A stretch of 64,000 nt of DNA, taken from positions 1-64,000 of the forward strand of contig JAJPGY010000003.1 in the NCBI GenBank assembly GCA_021325555.1, written 5' to 3'. A program made the position numbers and the translations under genes. The DNA is from Pseudomonadota bacterium (lineage in GTDB: Bacteria > Cyanobacteriota > Vampirovibrionia > Obscuribacterales > Obscuribacteraceae). Every line of letters starts with the position of its first letter. The stretch's first letter is position 1. Shown piece by piece: positions 15,655-24,229 of this stretch. The notes under the pieces are model-generated. The model was not told the DNA's origin. It saw only the letters and a program-made list of their open reading frames with translations, and searched no databases.

Positions 15655-16329
15655 ATGGCCAAGATACTCCTCATCGAAGACGACAAGGACCTCTCGCTCA
15701 TGATCTGCGAGTGGTTGTCGGCCGAAAGGCATCTGGTAGAGGCAGTTGCCGACGGCCGCGAGGGGCTCGACCGGCTCCTTATCTGCGATTACGATCTCGT
15801 CATTCTCGACCTCAAGCTGCCGGGGTTGGACGGCATGTCCGTGCTCAAGGGGTTGCGCGCCAGCGGCAAGACGACGCCGGCCCTCATCCTTACCGGCCAG
15901 CGCTCGATCGAGGAGAAGGAGGAAGGGTTCGATTCGGGCGCCGACGACTATCTGACCAAGCCGTTCAACATGCGCGAGCTTTCCGCCCGCGTCCGCGCCC
16001 TTGTGCGCCGGTCGGCGGCCGTGCCCGCCAACACCCTCAAGGTCCGCGACCTGGAGCTCGATCCGGTCAAGCACATGGTCACCCGCGCCGGCACGGCCAT
16101 CCAGCTCATGCCCCGGGAGTTCGCGCTGCTGGAATTCCTCATGCGCCACCCGGACGTCGTCTTCAGCGGCGAGAGCCTGGTGCGGCGGGTCTGGCATTCG
16201 GACAGCGAGGTGACGGCCGATGCGGTGAGGACCTATATCATGAGGCTCCGCCAGAAAATCGATCGCCAGGACGACCGGTCGATGATTGAGACCATCCCCC
16301 GCATCGGCTACAGGCTGCGGGGGACGTGA
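15655..16329 (+). CDS. OmpR/PhoB-family response regulator
   Basis: A 224-residue DNA-binding regulator. The receiver domain (1-~118) has the acidic pair D9/D10, phospho-acceptor D52 (LVILDLKLPG), T80 and K102, all intact. The C-terminal winged helix (~128-224) shows the usual ending RMIETIPRIGYRLRG-like in MIETIPRIGYRLRGT. The ATG at 15655 follows AAGAAGGAA and is preferred over upstream in-frame starts. It is divergent from the adjacent histidine kinase with about 80 bases between them, so the pair probably forms a two-component system. Confidence 0.9.
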   Translation: MAKILLIEDDKDLSLMICEWLSAERHLVEAVADGREGLDRLLICDYDLVILDLKLPGLDGMSVLKGLRASGKTTPALILTGQRSIEEKEEGFDSGADDYLTKPFNMRELSARVRALVRRSAAVPANTLKVRDLELDPVKHMVTRAGTAIQLMPREFALLEFLMRHPDVVFSGESLVRRVWHSDSEVTADAVRTYIMRLRQKIDRQDDRSMIETIPRIGYRLRGT

Positions 16330-16348
16330 AGTAGCTGAGGAGAAGAGC

Positions 16349-16834
16349 ATGCAACTGACAACCGTTCGAATCGAGAAGCCCGAGCCGGTGAATTTCATCC
16401 TCGGGCAGAGCCACTTCATAAAGACCGTCGAGGACCTTCACGAGGCCATGGTTGGCACCGTCCCCGGTATCAAGTTCGGGCTGGCGTTTTGCGAGTCCTC
16501 CGGCGACGCCCTGGTGCGCACGAGCGGCACCGATCAGGAGATGGTGGCGCTGGCCGTGAAAAATGCCCTGGCCGTCGGCGCCGGCCACTCTTTCTTCGTC
16601 TTCCTGGGCGAGGGCTTCTACCCGGTCAACGTCCTCAACGCGGTCAAAGCGGTCCCCGAGGTTTGCCGGATCTTCTGCGCCACCGCCAACCCGGTGGAGG
16701 TGCTGGTGGCCGAGACCGAGCAGGGGCGCGGCGTAATCGGGGTTATCGACGGCGTCAAGCCGCGCGGCGTCGAGGACGACGCCGCCGTCCGCAGGCGCAA
16801 GGAGCTGCTGCGGGCGATCGGCTACAAGCTCTAG
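16349..16834 (+). CDS. adenosine-specific kinase-like protein (DUF355/PF04008 family)
   Basis: A 161-residue compact protein with no signal peptide. The sequence matches my recollection of the DUF355 'adenosine-specific kinase' family throughout: FGLAFCESSGDALVRTSG, a Gly/His stretch GAGHSFFVFL, the segment FCATANPVEVLVAE, and the end GVIDGVKPRGVE. The length is normal for the family. The ATG at 16349 lies 19 bases after the regulator's stop and follows GAGGAGAAG, so it may be co-transcribed with it. The activity is known mainly from structural work on archaeal homologues, so the substrate is an inference here. Confidence 0.85.
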   Translation: MQLTTVRIEKPEPVNFILGQSHFIKTVEDLHEAMVGTVPGIKFGLAFCESSGDALVRTSGTDQEMVALAVKNALAVGAGHSFFVFLGEGFYPVNVLNAVKAVPEVCRIFCATANPVEVLVAETEQGRGVIGVIDGVKPRGVEDDAAVRRRKELLRAIGYKL

Positions 16835-17022
16835 GCAGCCAGTGCGGCGGCGTCAGTCGAAATACTTGCCCAGGCAGATTGATTCCTTGCTGAACGCCCT
16901 TCACCGAAGGCATGCACGCCGGAGAACACAGGCCCCCTGCAGAGCCCGGAAAGGGTGGCCATCGGCAAGAAGGCCACGCCGGCCGGGACCAACGCAGGCC
17001 TGCCGCAAAAGGTGGACCGGCC

Positions 17023-17046
17023 CGGGCGGCGCCAGAGCGCCGCCCG
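17023..17046. terminator. strong 10-bp GC hairpin in a convergent gap
   Basis: CGGGCGGCGC (17023-17032) pairs perfectly with GCGCCGCCCG (17037-17046) across the tetraloop CAGA. It lies 20 bases beyond the stop of the leftward sigma-factor gene and downstream of the rightward kinase-like gene. No adjacent T-run is present on either strand, so termination is inferred from the stem and its place. Confidence 0.45.
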
Positions 17047-17066
17047 TAGCCGATGGGGGCTTCGCA

Positions 17067-18065
<999 letters not shown>

Positions 18066-18279
18066 TGTTCACACGCTTAGCACTTAAGCTCTCGCCGTAG
18101 TTGCCTTCAACCGCGCGCCGGGGGCAAAAAATGCCCGCGCGGGGGCGTCAAAACACGCCTTCCCCCGACCCGCGCAAACCAGATGACGTGGCCTCCGGAC
18201 GATTGTTCCCGCAAAACCCCGGGCGCCCGCGGTTTTGCGGAGCTAAAATTGGACAAGGACCGGGCGCACGGAGGCAGCG

Positions 18280-20181
18280 GTGCAGGTCAAGCTCAAGCTT
18301 TCCCACAAGGGGCTCATTCTCGTCTCGACGCTGCTCGCCTTCGAGCTCATCTTCGTGGCCGCCCTGGCCTGGCTGCTCAACGAGGCGGAGCAGAGCGCGC
18401 TCAAGGAGGCCCACTCCAAGGAGATCGTCGGCAAGACCAACCACATCTTCCAGCTGGTCTTCGATGCCGGGCAGGCAGCTTCGCAGTTTCACAAGAACAT
18501 GGACAACCTGTCCTACGCCGCCGCCTTCGAGCAGTCGGTGACCAGGCTGCCGGCCGAGGTGCAAGGGCTCAAGGAGCTGGTGCGCGACGACCCGCCCTAT
18601 CTGGAGCTGGTCAAGCGGATCGACAGGAACTGCGCCATCCTGACCAGACTGGTCGACCGCGGCGTCATGCTGGTCCAGAGCGGCCGCCAGCTGCAGGCCA
18701 TGGCCTTCATCAAGCGGGCCAAGCCCTTGTTCGAGATGGCCAAAGACGGCCTGGTCGACGATCTTCACTCGCTCATGCAGGCCCAGGAGAGGATCATCTC
18801 CGAATCCCCGGTGGCCCAGGCGCGGGCGCGGCACCAGGTGCAGCAGCTGCTTTTCGCCGGCATCGTGCTCAACATCCTGCTGGCGATCATGCTGGCGCTT
18901 TTTTTCACCAGGGGGATCACCGGGCGCCTGGAGGTGCTGGCCGAAAACACGGCCCGCCTGGCCAGGGGCGAGCCGCTGCGCGGGCTTCTGCCGGGCAGCG
19001 ACGAGATTGCCCGCGTGGACCGGGTCTTCCACGATATGGCCGAGGCGCTGGCCGAGGCCAAACGCAAGGAGCAGGCCGTCATGGAAAGCCTGCGGGCCTC
19101 CGAGGAGCGGGTGCGCTCGATCATCGAGAACATGCTGGTCGGGCTGGTGACGGTGACCCCCGAGGGGCGGATCGAGACCGTCAACCCCCGCATGGAGCAG
19201 ATCCTCGGTTACACCCAGGCGGAGCTTGCCGGCAAGCACATAGCCAGCCTCTTTGCCGGCCCTCAAAGCAGCGACCCGGAGACGTTTTTCAATCTGCTCA
19301 AGGGAAAGGCCATGGGTCACGAGTTCGAGCAGGTCGCGCGCAAGAAGAACGGCGACAGCTGCGCCATCGAGATCTCGCTTTCCGAGTTCAACGCCCGCGA
19401 GGGCCCGCGCCTGATCGCCAACGTGCTGGACGTCACCGAGCGCCACGAGATGGAGCGCCTGAAGCAGGAGTTCGTGGCCATGGTCAGCCATGACCTGCGC
19501 ACGCCGCTCACCTCGATCCGCACCTTCCTGGACATGCTGACCCGGGGGGTGTACGGGGCGCTCACGGACACGGGCATCCAGCGGTCGGGCATGGCCGAGC
19601 GGAACATCTCGCGCCTGATCGCCTTGATAAACGACCTTCTGGACATCGAGAAGATGGAGGCCGGCCGGCTGGACATGCACCTGGAGCCGACGGCGGTCGA
19701 GCCGGTGCTGGCCCGCTCGCTGGAGGCGGTGCGCGGCTTTGCCGAGCAGCACCAGGTGCAGATCGCCGTCGAGCCGACCTCCGCCCGGGTAATGGCCGAC
19801 GGCGACCGCCTGGTGCAGGTGCTGGTCAATCTTCTGTCCAACGCGGTGAAGTTCTCGCCGGCCGATTCCACCGTCACCGTCTCGGCCGTCGAGACGCCGA
19901 AGTTCGTGGAGCTGCGCGTCGCCGACAAAGGGCGCGGCGTGCCGCCCGAGCACCGGCAGGCGATCTTCGAGCGCTTCCGGCAGGTGCAGTTATCCGACTC
20001 CAAGCAAAAGGGCGGCACCGGGCTCGGCCTGGCCATCTGCAAGGCGATAGTCGAGCAGCACGGCGGCACCATAGGGGTCGAGAGCGACCCTGGCGCCGGC
20101 AGCACGTTCTGGTTTCGCATCCCGACGGCCGCCGCCACCGCCGGCGCCAGCCAGGTCGGCTCGGCGGAGCCGGCAAGCTGA
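18280..20181 (+). CDS. membrane sensor histidine kinase with PAS domain
   Basis: A 633-residue kinase starting at GTG 18280, seven bases after GAGG. The order is TM1 (~13-33), a helical extracytoplasmic domain (~34-190), TM2 (~193-211), HAMP (~212-265), PAS (~277-385, with IIENMLVGLVTVTPEGRIE), HisKA with the phospho-His at ~404 (MVSHDLRTPLTS), and HATPase_c with N box (NLLSNAVKFSPAD), G1 (DKGRGVP) and G2 (GGTGLGLAI). It resembles the kinase at 14055-15572 over sensor and core but has an inserted PAS. No response regulator is adjacent, so it may be an orphan or act on the one at 15655. Confidence 0.9.
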   Translation: MQVKLKLSHKGLILVSTLLAFELIFVAALAWLLNEAEQSALKEAHSKEIVGKTNHIFQLVFDAGQAASQFHKNMDNLSYAAAFEQSVTRLPAEVQGLKELVRDDPPYLELVKRIDRNCAILTRLVDRGVMLVQSGRQLQAMAFIKRAKPLFEMAKDGLVDDLHSLMQAQERIISESPVAQARARHQVQQLLFAGIVLNILLAIMLALFFTRGITGRLEVLAENTARLARGEPLRGLLPGSDEIARVDRVFHDMAEALAEAKRKEQAVMESLRASEERVRSIIENMLVGLVTVTPEGRIETVNPRMEQILGYTQAELAGKHIASLFAGPQSSDPETFFNLLKGKAMGHEFEQVARKKNGDSCAIEISLSEFNAREGPRLIANVLDVTERHEMERLKQEFVAMVSHDLRTPLTSIRTFLDMLTRGVYGALTDTGIQRSGMAERNISRLIALINDLLDIEKMEAGRLDMHLEPTAVEPVLARSLEAVRGFAEQHQVQIAVEPTSARVMADGDRLVQVLVNLLSNAVKFSPADSTVTVSAVETPKFVELRVADKGRGVPPEHRQAIFERFRQVQLSDSKQKGGTGLGLAICKAIVEQHGGTIGVESDPGAGSTFWFRIPTAAATAGASQVGSAEPAS

Positions 20182-20241
20182 GCGGAAAATCACCAACGAA
20201 ATCCCGCTTTCGTGCTAATAAGAGCACGAGGAGGGCGCGAC

Positions 20242-20799
20242 GTGAAGGCGAAAAGCGGATATTTCTCCACCTTTTGCCGGGGCGGCGTATGCGGGGTTTC
20301 AGAAGGGCTTATGCTCGCCATGCTTGCCATCGTTCTTGCCATACCGGCCAGCGCCGGCGACGCCGGCTTCAAGGGCGTCAGCGCGCAGATTGTCGTCAAG
20401 TCGGATCCCCAGCGGATCTTCGAGGCGATCCGGGAGCTGCGTCACCAGGGGAAGGTTTCGGTCACGGTGCTTTCCAGCGAAGGCAACACGGACACGCTGG
20501 AGGAGAAGTGGGATGACCTGCCGATCATCGGTCACGCCTTCTGCCGCTACAGGGAGACCTACGTCCCCTTTGAGCGGATCGAGTACAAGATGATCGACTC
20601 CGATCATTTCAAGGCCTTCGAGGGCAGGTGGACGCTGACCAGACAGAATGACGGCAGCACGCTGGTGGCCCTGTCCTCGTACGTGCAGACCGATCTGAAC
20701 GTGCCGTTCGGGCACCAGCTCACCAACTTCACCACCATGCGCAACATACACAAACGCCTGGATGAGGTGAAAAGGCTCTGCGAGCGCCGCCCCGGCTAG
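20242..20799 (+). CDS. exported START/SRPBCC-like protein
   Basis: A 185-residue protein. I chose the GTG at 20242 because GAGGAGG lies just upstream. Residues ~18-36 are a hydrophobic signal sequence (MLAMLAIVLAIPASA). The rest fits a START/SRPBCC-type ligand-binding fold: IVVKSDPQRIFEAI near the N-terminus, a central strand-rich stretch, YRETYVPFERIEYKMI, and the closing helix TTMRNIHKRLDEVKRLCE. In this superfamily a cavity binds lipids or other hydrophobic ligands. The ligand is unknown and an envelope location is inferred from the signal sequence. Confidence 0.6.
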   Translation: MKAKSGYFSTFCRGGVCGVSEGLMLAMLAIVLAIPASAGDAGFKGVSAQIVVKSDPQRIFEAIRELRHQGKVSVTVLSSEGNTDTLEEKWDDLPIIGHAFCRYRETYVPFERIEYKMIDSDHFKAFEGRWTLTRQNDGSTLVALSSYVQTDLNVPFGHQLTNFTTMRNIHKRLDEVKRLCERRPG

Positions 20800-20851
20800 C
20801 GCCGGCCTCGTAGGGGCGCATGCGGGTTTGAAGGGCGCACGCAATGCGCCC

Positions 20852-21835
20852 CTACTGGCCGTAGTAATGGACGTAGGTGGCTGGATCGATGTGGCGCGCG
20901 ACCGGTGGTCTGCGCCCGGCCTTGTGCGGATCGGGCATGCGCGCCAGGTGGCCGGTGGGCAGGTGCGAGTCCTCCTCCTTGTCGTAACGCGGGCGCCCGT
21001 AGTCGACGAAGGAGGCGATGTTGAACGAGTAGAAGGGGACGAACGGCTGGCGGGACATCCGCTCGTGCATGAGCTCGTCGATCGTCTTGAAGGCGGCCGG
21101 CGGCTGCATTCCCGAGTTGGGATCGGCGATGAGCGACGGGTCGCGAATGGTGTCCGTGTCGTTGAGCCGGTATTTGGCCTCGTAGGCGGCGTCGAAACCC
21201 TGCATGTGGCTGCGGGCCACCATAGCCGGCGGGTGCTGCCGGATGTGGGCCAGCTGCATCTGGCGGAAGAGCTCCTCCTTTTGTCCCCGCGAAAGCGAGC
21301 CGTCGAGCCAGACACGGTTCAGCCGCTGGGCCAACTTGAGCTCGCGGACCAGGTCGTCCGGGCCCCAGTAGCCGGGCAGGCAGGTCAGCACCACCCCGTC
21401 GGCGGAGAGGGCAAAGAGCTGCACGTTGTGCGGCCCGGCCCCGTTGCTGGTCACCACCGCGTTGCCGTTGGGATCGTGAAAGCCGGAGACGCCGGAGTAG
21501 GTCTCGCCGGTGATGTCCCGCACGCCGCAGATGAAGTTGGACTTAAGGAACGAGAATGCAGGTTCGGAGGAGAGCGACACGGCCCTCAGGCTGTTGCCGG
21601 CGCTTCAGGTGGTGCCATCGAGCGAGCCCAGCATCTGCACCCAGAAGATCATCTTCTCCCCGTTGCGGGCCGCCTGCTGCGCCTGGGTGAGCGAGTGATA
21701 CCAGTGAATGCCGCCGGTGAGCTCGCGGACGCGATCCTTCGCCTCGTCGCCGGAGAACACCTGTGAGCCGCCCGGGCCGGGCGCCAGGAGGAGAAACGCC
21801 ACGGCCAGGAGCCCCGCGGTCAACTTCTGTTGCAT
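20852..21835 (-). CDS. predicted selenoprotein, secreted thioredoxin-like (copy 1, in-frame UGA at 21607-21605)
   Basis: Read through its single internal TGA, the frame gives 327 residues with the UGA at residue 77. The ATG at 21835 follows GGAGGG, and residues 1-~22 form a signal peptide. The segment KMIFWVQMLGSLDGTT, then UGA, then SAGNSLRAVSLSSEPAF, then NFICGVRDI matches the thioredoxin-like pattern strand-active site-helix-strand. The UGA sits where the nucleophilic Cys of CxxC normally is, and the resolving position is not Cys (U-S-A-G-N). Residues ~120-155 (NVQLFALSADGVVLTCLPGYW) continue the fold, and a C-terminal ~150-residue part is family-specific. The paralogue at 62839-63882 has the same UGA in the same context. 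A sequencing error or pseudogene is unlikely because both copies agree. TATAAT (21876-21871) lies upstream. Confidence 0.8.
21579..21594 (-). promoter_or_regulatory. SECIS-like hairpin after UGA, copy 1
   Basis: Ten bases after the UGA, an RNA stem can form (A-U, C-G, one A/C mismatch, G-C, C-G, C-G) closed by the loop UGAG, which begins 17 bases after the UGA. Bacterial SECIS elements as I know them lie about 16-37 bases from the UGA to the apical loop and have a G within the first two loop bases; both hold here. The equivalent site in copy 2 changes one C-G pair to U-G and keeps the stem. Confidence 0.45.
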
Positions 21836-21870
21836 GATCGCCCTCCGCCGCCCGGATCCCGTCCTTCTCA

Positions 21871-21876
21871 ATTATA
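21871..21876 (-). promoter_or_regulatory. TATAAT -10 element of selenoprotein copy 1
   Basis: A perfect TATAAT on the minus strand, about 36 bases before the ATG at 21835, just past the stop of the preceding gene. No good -35 is visible at the usual distance, so it could be an extended or activator-dependent promoter. Confidence 0.35.
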
Positions 21877-21887
21877 GAGGGTGGCGG

Positions 21888-23015
21888 TCAGCCCTCGCTG
21901 GGCACCTTCCAGCCGAGCGAGTGGACGGTCTCCTCGAAGCCGGTGCGGCAGCGCTGCGAATAGTGGAGGGCGATTACCGCCTGCTCCTGCTTGAAGCTGC
22001 CGCGGCGAACGTGCTTGACGAAGCGCGATGCCACCTCAAATGTCAGGGACTCTATCGTATTGGAGGAGAGCAGCGCCTTGCAGACGTCGACGGGGCGATT
22101 GGAGCTGGCCCTGGACGCCCGCTGGATGTCGTCGTCGCTGACAAAGCCGGCCAATTTGAGCAGATCGAGCAGCTCCCTGGCCAGGTCGCCGCCCTGGGCG
22201 CTGTCCAGCCCGGCGCGGCGCAGCTGCTCGACCACGCTCCTGGCCTTCAGGATGTCGTCCTCGCTGACAAAGCCGGCCTGGCGCAGGAGGTCGACGGCGT
22301 CGTGCGGCTCCGGCGGCTTGCGCTTGCCCTTGATCTCCTCGACTATCACCTCCAGCGGCGCCTTGCGCGTGTTTACCTTGCGCAGGGCCTCGGTGGCCTC
22401 CTCCGGCGCCAGCGCGCCCTCCCTGACCATCTCCTGCAATGAGAGCGCGGCGTCCAGCATCGGCTCGGGCACGAGCCCGGCGTCAACCAGGATGTGCCCG
22501 AGCAGCACGTTCTGCTCCCCGGCGGCCGGGCTCTGCCCCTGCTGAGGGCGGCCTGCCTGGCGGGCCGCCGGCGGCGGCTCGACGGCCGGGGGCGGCTCGG
22601 GTGGGGCGGCGGGGCGGGCATCGCGGGCAGGCGGCGGCGCTGCCTCCGGCTCCCGCCACTCGGTCTCCACCGGCGGCGGCGGCGGCGGCGAGCCGCCGGC
22701 GGCGCCCACGGAAAGCGAGAGAACCTCGCAGATCATGTCGGTGTCGCGCAGCACATAGGTCCAGAGGACCCTCGAGCTGGCGCCCTCGCCGGCGTAGAGC
22801 GTCCAGACCGGCCGCTCGGCGGCAGGCTCGATCTCCACGGTGAGCGAGAACGGCTCGGCGGCGCCCTGGATGTCCAGCGGCAGCTCGATGAGCCTGCCGG
22901 GCGAGCGCTGGGCATCGGACAGCATCTCATCGAGCAGGCGGCGGGGCGGCGCTGACGTGGCGGCCGGCAGGCGATGGCGGGTGGATGCTTCCGTATCCTT
23001 TTTGGACTGCGACAT
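21888..23015 (-). CDS. cytoplasmic protein with GspE-N/MshEN-like helical repeats
   Basis: A 375-residue protein if started at the ATG 23015; a GTG at 23042 would add nine residues, and neither has a strong ribosome-binding site. Residues ~25-110 are a strand-rich domain of unknown type. Residues ~110-165 are a Pro/Ala-rich linker. The C-terminal ~200 residues contain three related segments: LLGHILVDAGLVPEPMLDAA, DLLRQAGFVSEDDILKA and DLLKLAGFVSDDDIQRA. These resemble the N-terminal domains of type II secretion/type IV pilus ATPases, some of which bind c-di-GMP, but no ATPase domain follows. No signal peptide. The function is unknown. Confidence 0.6.
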   Translation of the reverse strand: MSQSKKDTEASTRHRLPAATSAPPRRLLDEMLSDAQRSPGRLIELPLDIQGAAEPFSLTVEIEPAAERPVWTLYAGEGASSRVLWTYVLRDTDMICEVLSLSVGAAGGSPPPPPPVETEWREPEAAPPPARDARPAAPPEPPPAVEPPPAARQAGRPQQGQSPAAGEQNVLLGHILVDAGLVPEPMLDAALSLQEMVREGALAPEEATEALRKVNTRKAPLEVIVEEIKGKRKPPEPHDAVDLLRQAGFVSEDDILKARSVVEQLRRAGLDSAQGGDLARELLDLLKLAGFVSDDDIQRASRASSNRPVDVCKALLSSNTIESLTFEVASRFVKHVRRGSFKQEQAVIALHYSQRCRTGFEETVHSLGWKVPSEG

Positions 23016-23116
23016 GAGCGGCTCTTGATCCGGCGTTTTCACTTAAAACAGTAGCATCATTTGCCAGCCGCGCCTATCGAACAACGCCGCCCTCTCCGGT
23101 CCGTCCGGCCGGCAGC

Positions 23117-23146
23117 TTGTCAACCCCAGGTAAAATCAGCTTTAAA
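23117..23146 (+). promoter_or_regulatory. possible promoter of the amphipathic repeat protein
   Basis: TTGTCA (23117-23122) and TTTAAA (23141-23146) are 18 bases apart in the divergent gap, about 85 bases before the ATG at 23233. A TAAAAT also lies between them. Assigned by eye only. Confidence 0.25.
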
Positions 23147-23232
23147 TCTCGATGCAAAGGGACACCGGAGCGCTGAGTCCGTTCTAGTATGACTGACGCA
23201 ACGCACGGTTCATTCCTGGAGAGGGTTTGGAG

Positions 23233-23748
23233 ATGAAAAGAACGGCAACTCTTTTGGTAGCGGCAGCCTTTGCGGCGGCCAGCTTTTCGGCGGCCATGGC
23301 CGACAACAAGCTCGAGCAGGGCGTCAAGACCGCAGGCTCCGACGTCAAGAAGGGCGCCGAGGCCGTGGGCAAGGGCACGGTAAAGGGGGTGGAGGCGGTC
23401 GGCAAGGGCACCGTCAAGGGCGTCGAAGCCGTGGGCCGGGGCACCAAGAAGACCTTTGAGGCGATCGGGCGCGGGTTCAAGAGGGGCGCCGAGGACATGG
23501 GCAAGGGCGCCGAGACGGTGGGCAAGGATGTCGTTAAGGGCACCGAGAAGGTCGGCAAGGGCGCCGAGACGGTCGGCAAGGATGTCGTTAAGGGCACCGA
23601 GAAGGTCGGCAAGGGCGCGCTGCACGAGACCGAGAAGGGCGCCCACAAGCTGGGGCTGCCGGTGAAGGCGCCGGGCACCACCACAACCGTCTCCCCGGGC
23701 TCCACGCCGGCAACCCCGGCGCCGTCCGGCGGCACCACCAACCCGTAG
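23233..23748 (+). CDS. secreted amphipathic-repeat (LEA/apolipoprotein-like) protein
   Basis: A 171-residue protein with a signal peptide (1-~23, ending FSAAMA). The ATG at 23233 follows GAGAGGG. The mature part is nearly all short Gly/Lys/Val repeats such as KGVEAVGKGTV and GAETVGKDVVKGTEKVGK, predicted to be amphipathic helices, followed by a Pro/Thr tail. A 54-bp unit is duplicated in tandem (23507-23560 and 23561-23614). Such 11-residue-like repeats occur in LEA proteins and apolipoproteins and would suit membrane or surface coating or desiccation protection. That role is inference. Confidence 0.6.
   Translation: MKRTATLLVAAAFAAASFSAAMADNKLEQGVKTAGSDVKKGAEAVGKGTVKGVEAVGKGTVKGVEAVGRGTKKTFEAIGRGFKRGAEDMGKGAETVGKDVVKGTEKVGKGAETVGKDVVKGTEKVGKGALHETEKGAHKLGLPVKAPGTTTTVSPGSTPATPAPSGGTTNP
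23507..23614 (+). repeat. two tandem 54-bp units inside the amphipathic protein gene
   Basis: Positions 23507-23560 and 23561-23614 encode the same 18-residue unit (GAETVGKDVVKGTEKVGK). I see one base difference (GTG versus GTC for Val), so the duplication looks recent. Confidence 0.85.
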
Positions 23749-23769
23749 GGCAGGGCGGCGGCCGATCCG

Positions 23770-24168
23770 ATGACCGTAAGAGTGCTGGTGGTCGACAGCT
23801 CGCCTGAGACGGTCGGGCTGGCCAGGCAGGCCCTGGTCGACCTTGACTGCGATGTGAGCCCGGCCACCAGCATCTCTCTCGCCCTTTTTCTCGCCCACAA
23901 GAACCCGCCCGACCTCATCGTCTCCGGTCTGGAGATGACCGACGGCGGCGGGCTGGAGCTGCTGGCCGAGGTGAAGGCCGACCGGGAGCTGCAAGAGATC
24001 CCGTTTATCTTCCTGGCCGCGGGTGGGGGCCCCGTGGAGGGCCGGGCGCTAGCGGCCGGTGCCGAGCAGTTTCTCACCCTGCCGGTGCGGCCGGACGTCC
24101 TGCTCGGCCGGCTCAAGCCCTTCCTGCGCGAGCGCCGGGTGAGCCGGCCGCCGCAGAGCCCCGAGTAG
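23770..24168 (+). CDS. stand-alone receiver-like protein lacking the phospho-Asp
   Basis: A 132-residue CheY-like fold: beta1 VRVLVVDSS, then alternating helices and strands. The strand that should end in the phospho-acceptor reads DLIVSGLEM, where the family has DLxxLDxxMP, so the Asp is Gly. The acidic pair is reduced to Asp-Ser and the conserved KP is RP (TLPVRPD). It is therefore probably not phosphorylated and may act as a pseudo-receiver for protein binding. No output domain. It starts 21 bases after the amphipathic repeat gene and may be co-transcribed with it. Confidence 0.7.
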   Translation: MTVRVLVVDSSPETVGLARQALVDLDCDVSPATSISLALFLAHKNPPDLIVSGLEMTDGGGLELLAEVKADRELQEIPFIFLAAGGGPVEGRALAAGAEQFLTLPVRPDVLLGRLKPFLRERRVSRPPQSPE

Positions 24169-24229
24169 CCGTCGGCGGCGGGCCGCGCCGGGCACGGCCG
24201 GCCCCGGCTATGGTGCGACAATATGGGCC

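Noticed and set aside
20852..21871. Selenoprotein copy 1 as a decayed pseudogene
   Set aside because: There is only one stop, at the same aligned place as in the paralogue, with conserved protein on both sides, a signal peptide and a ribosome-binding site.
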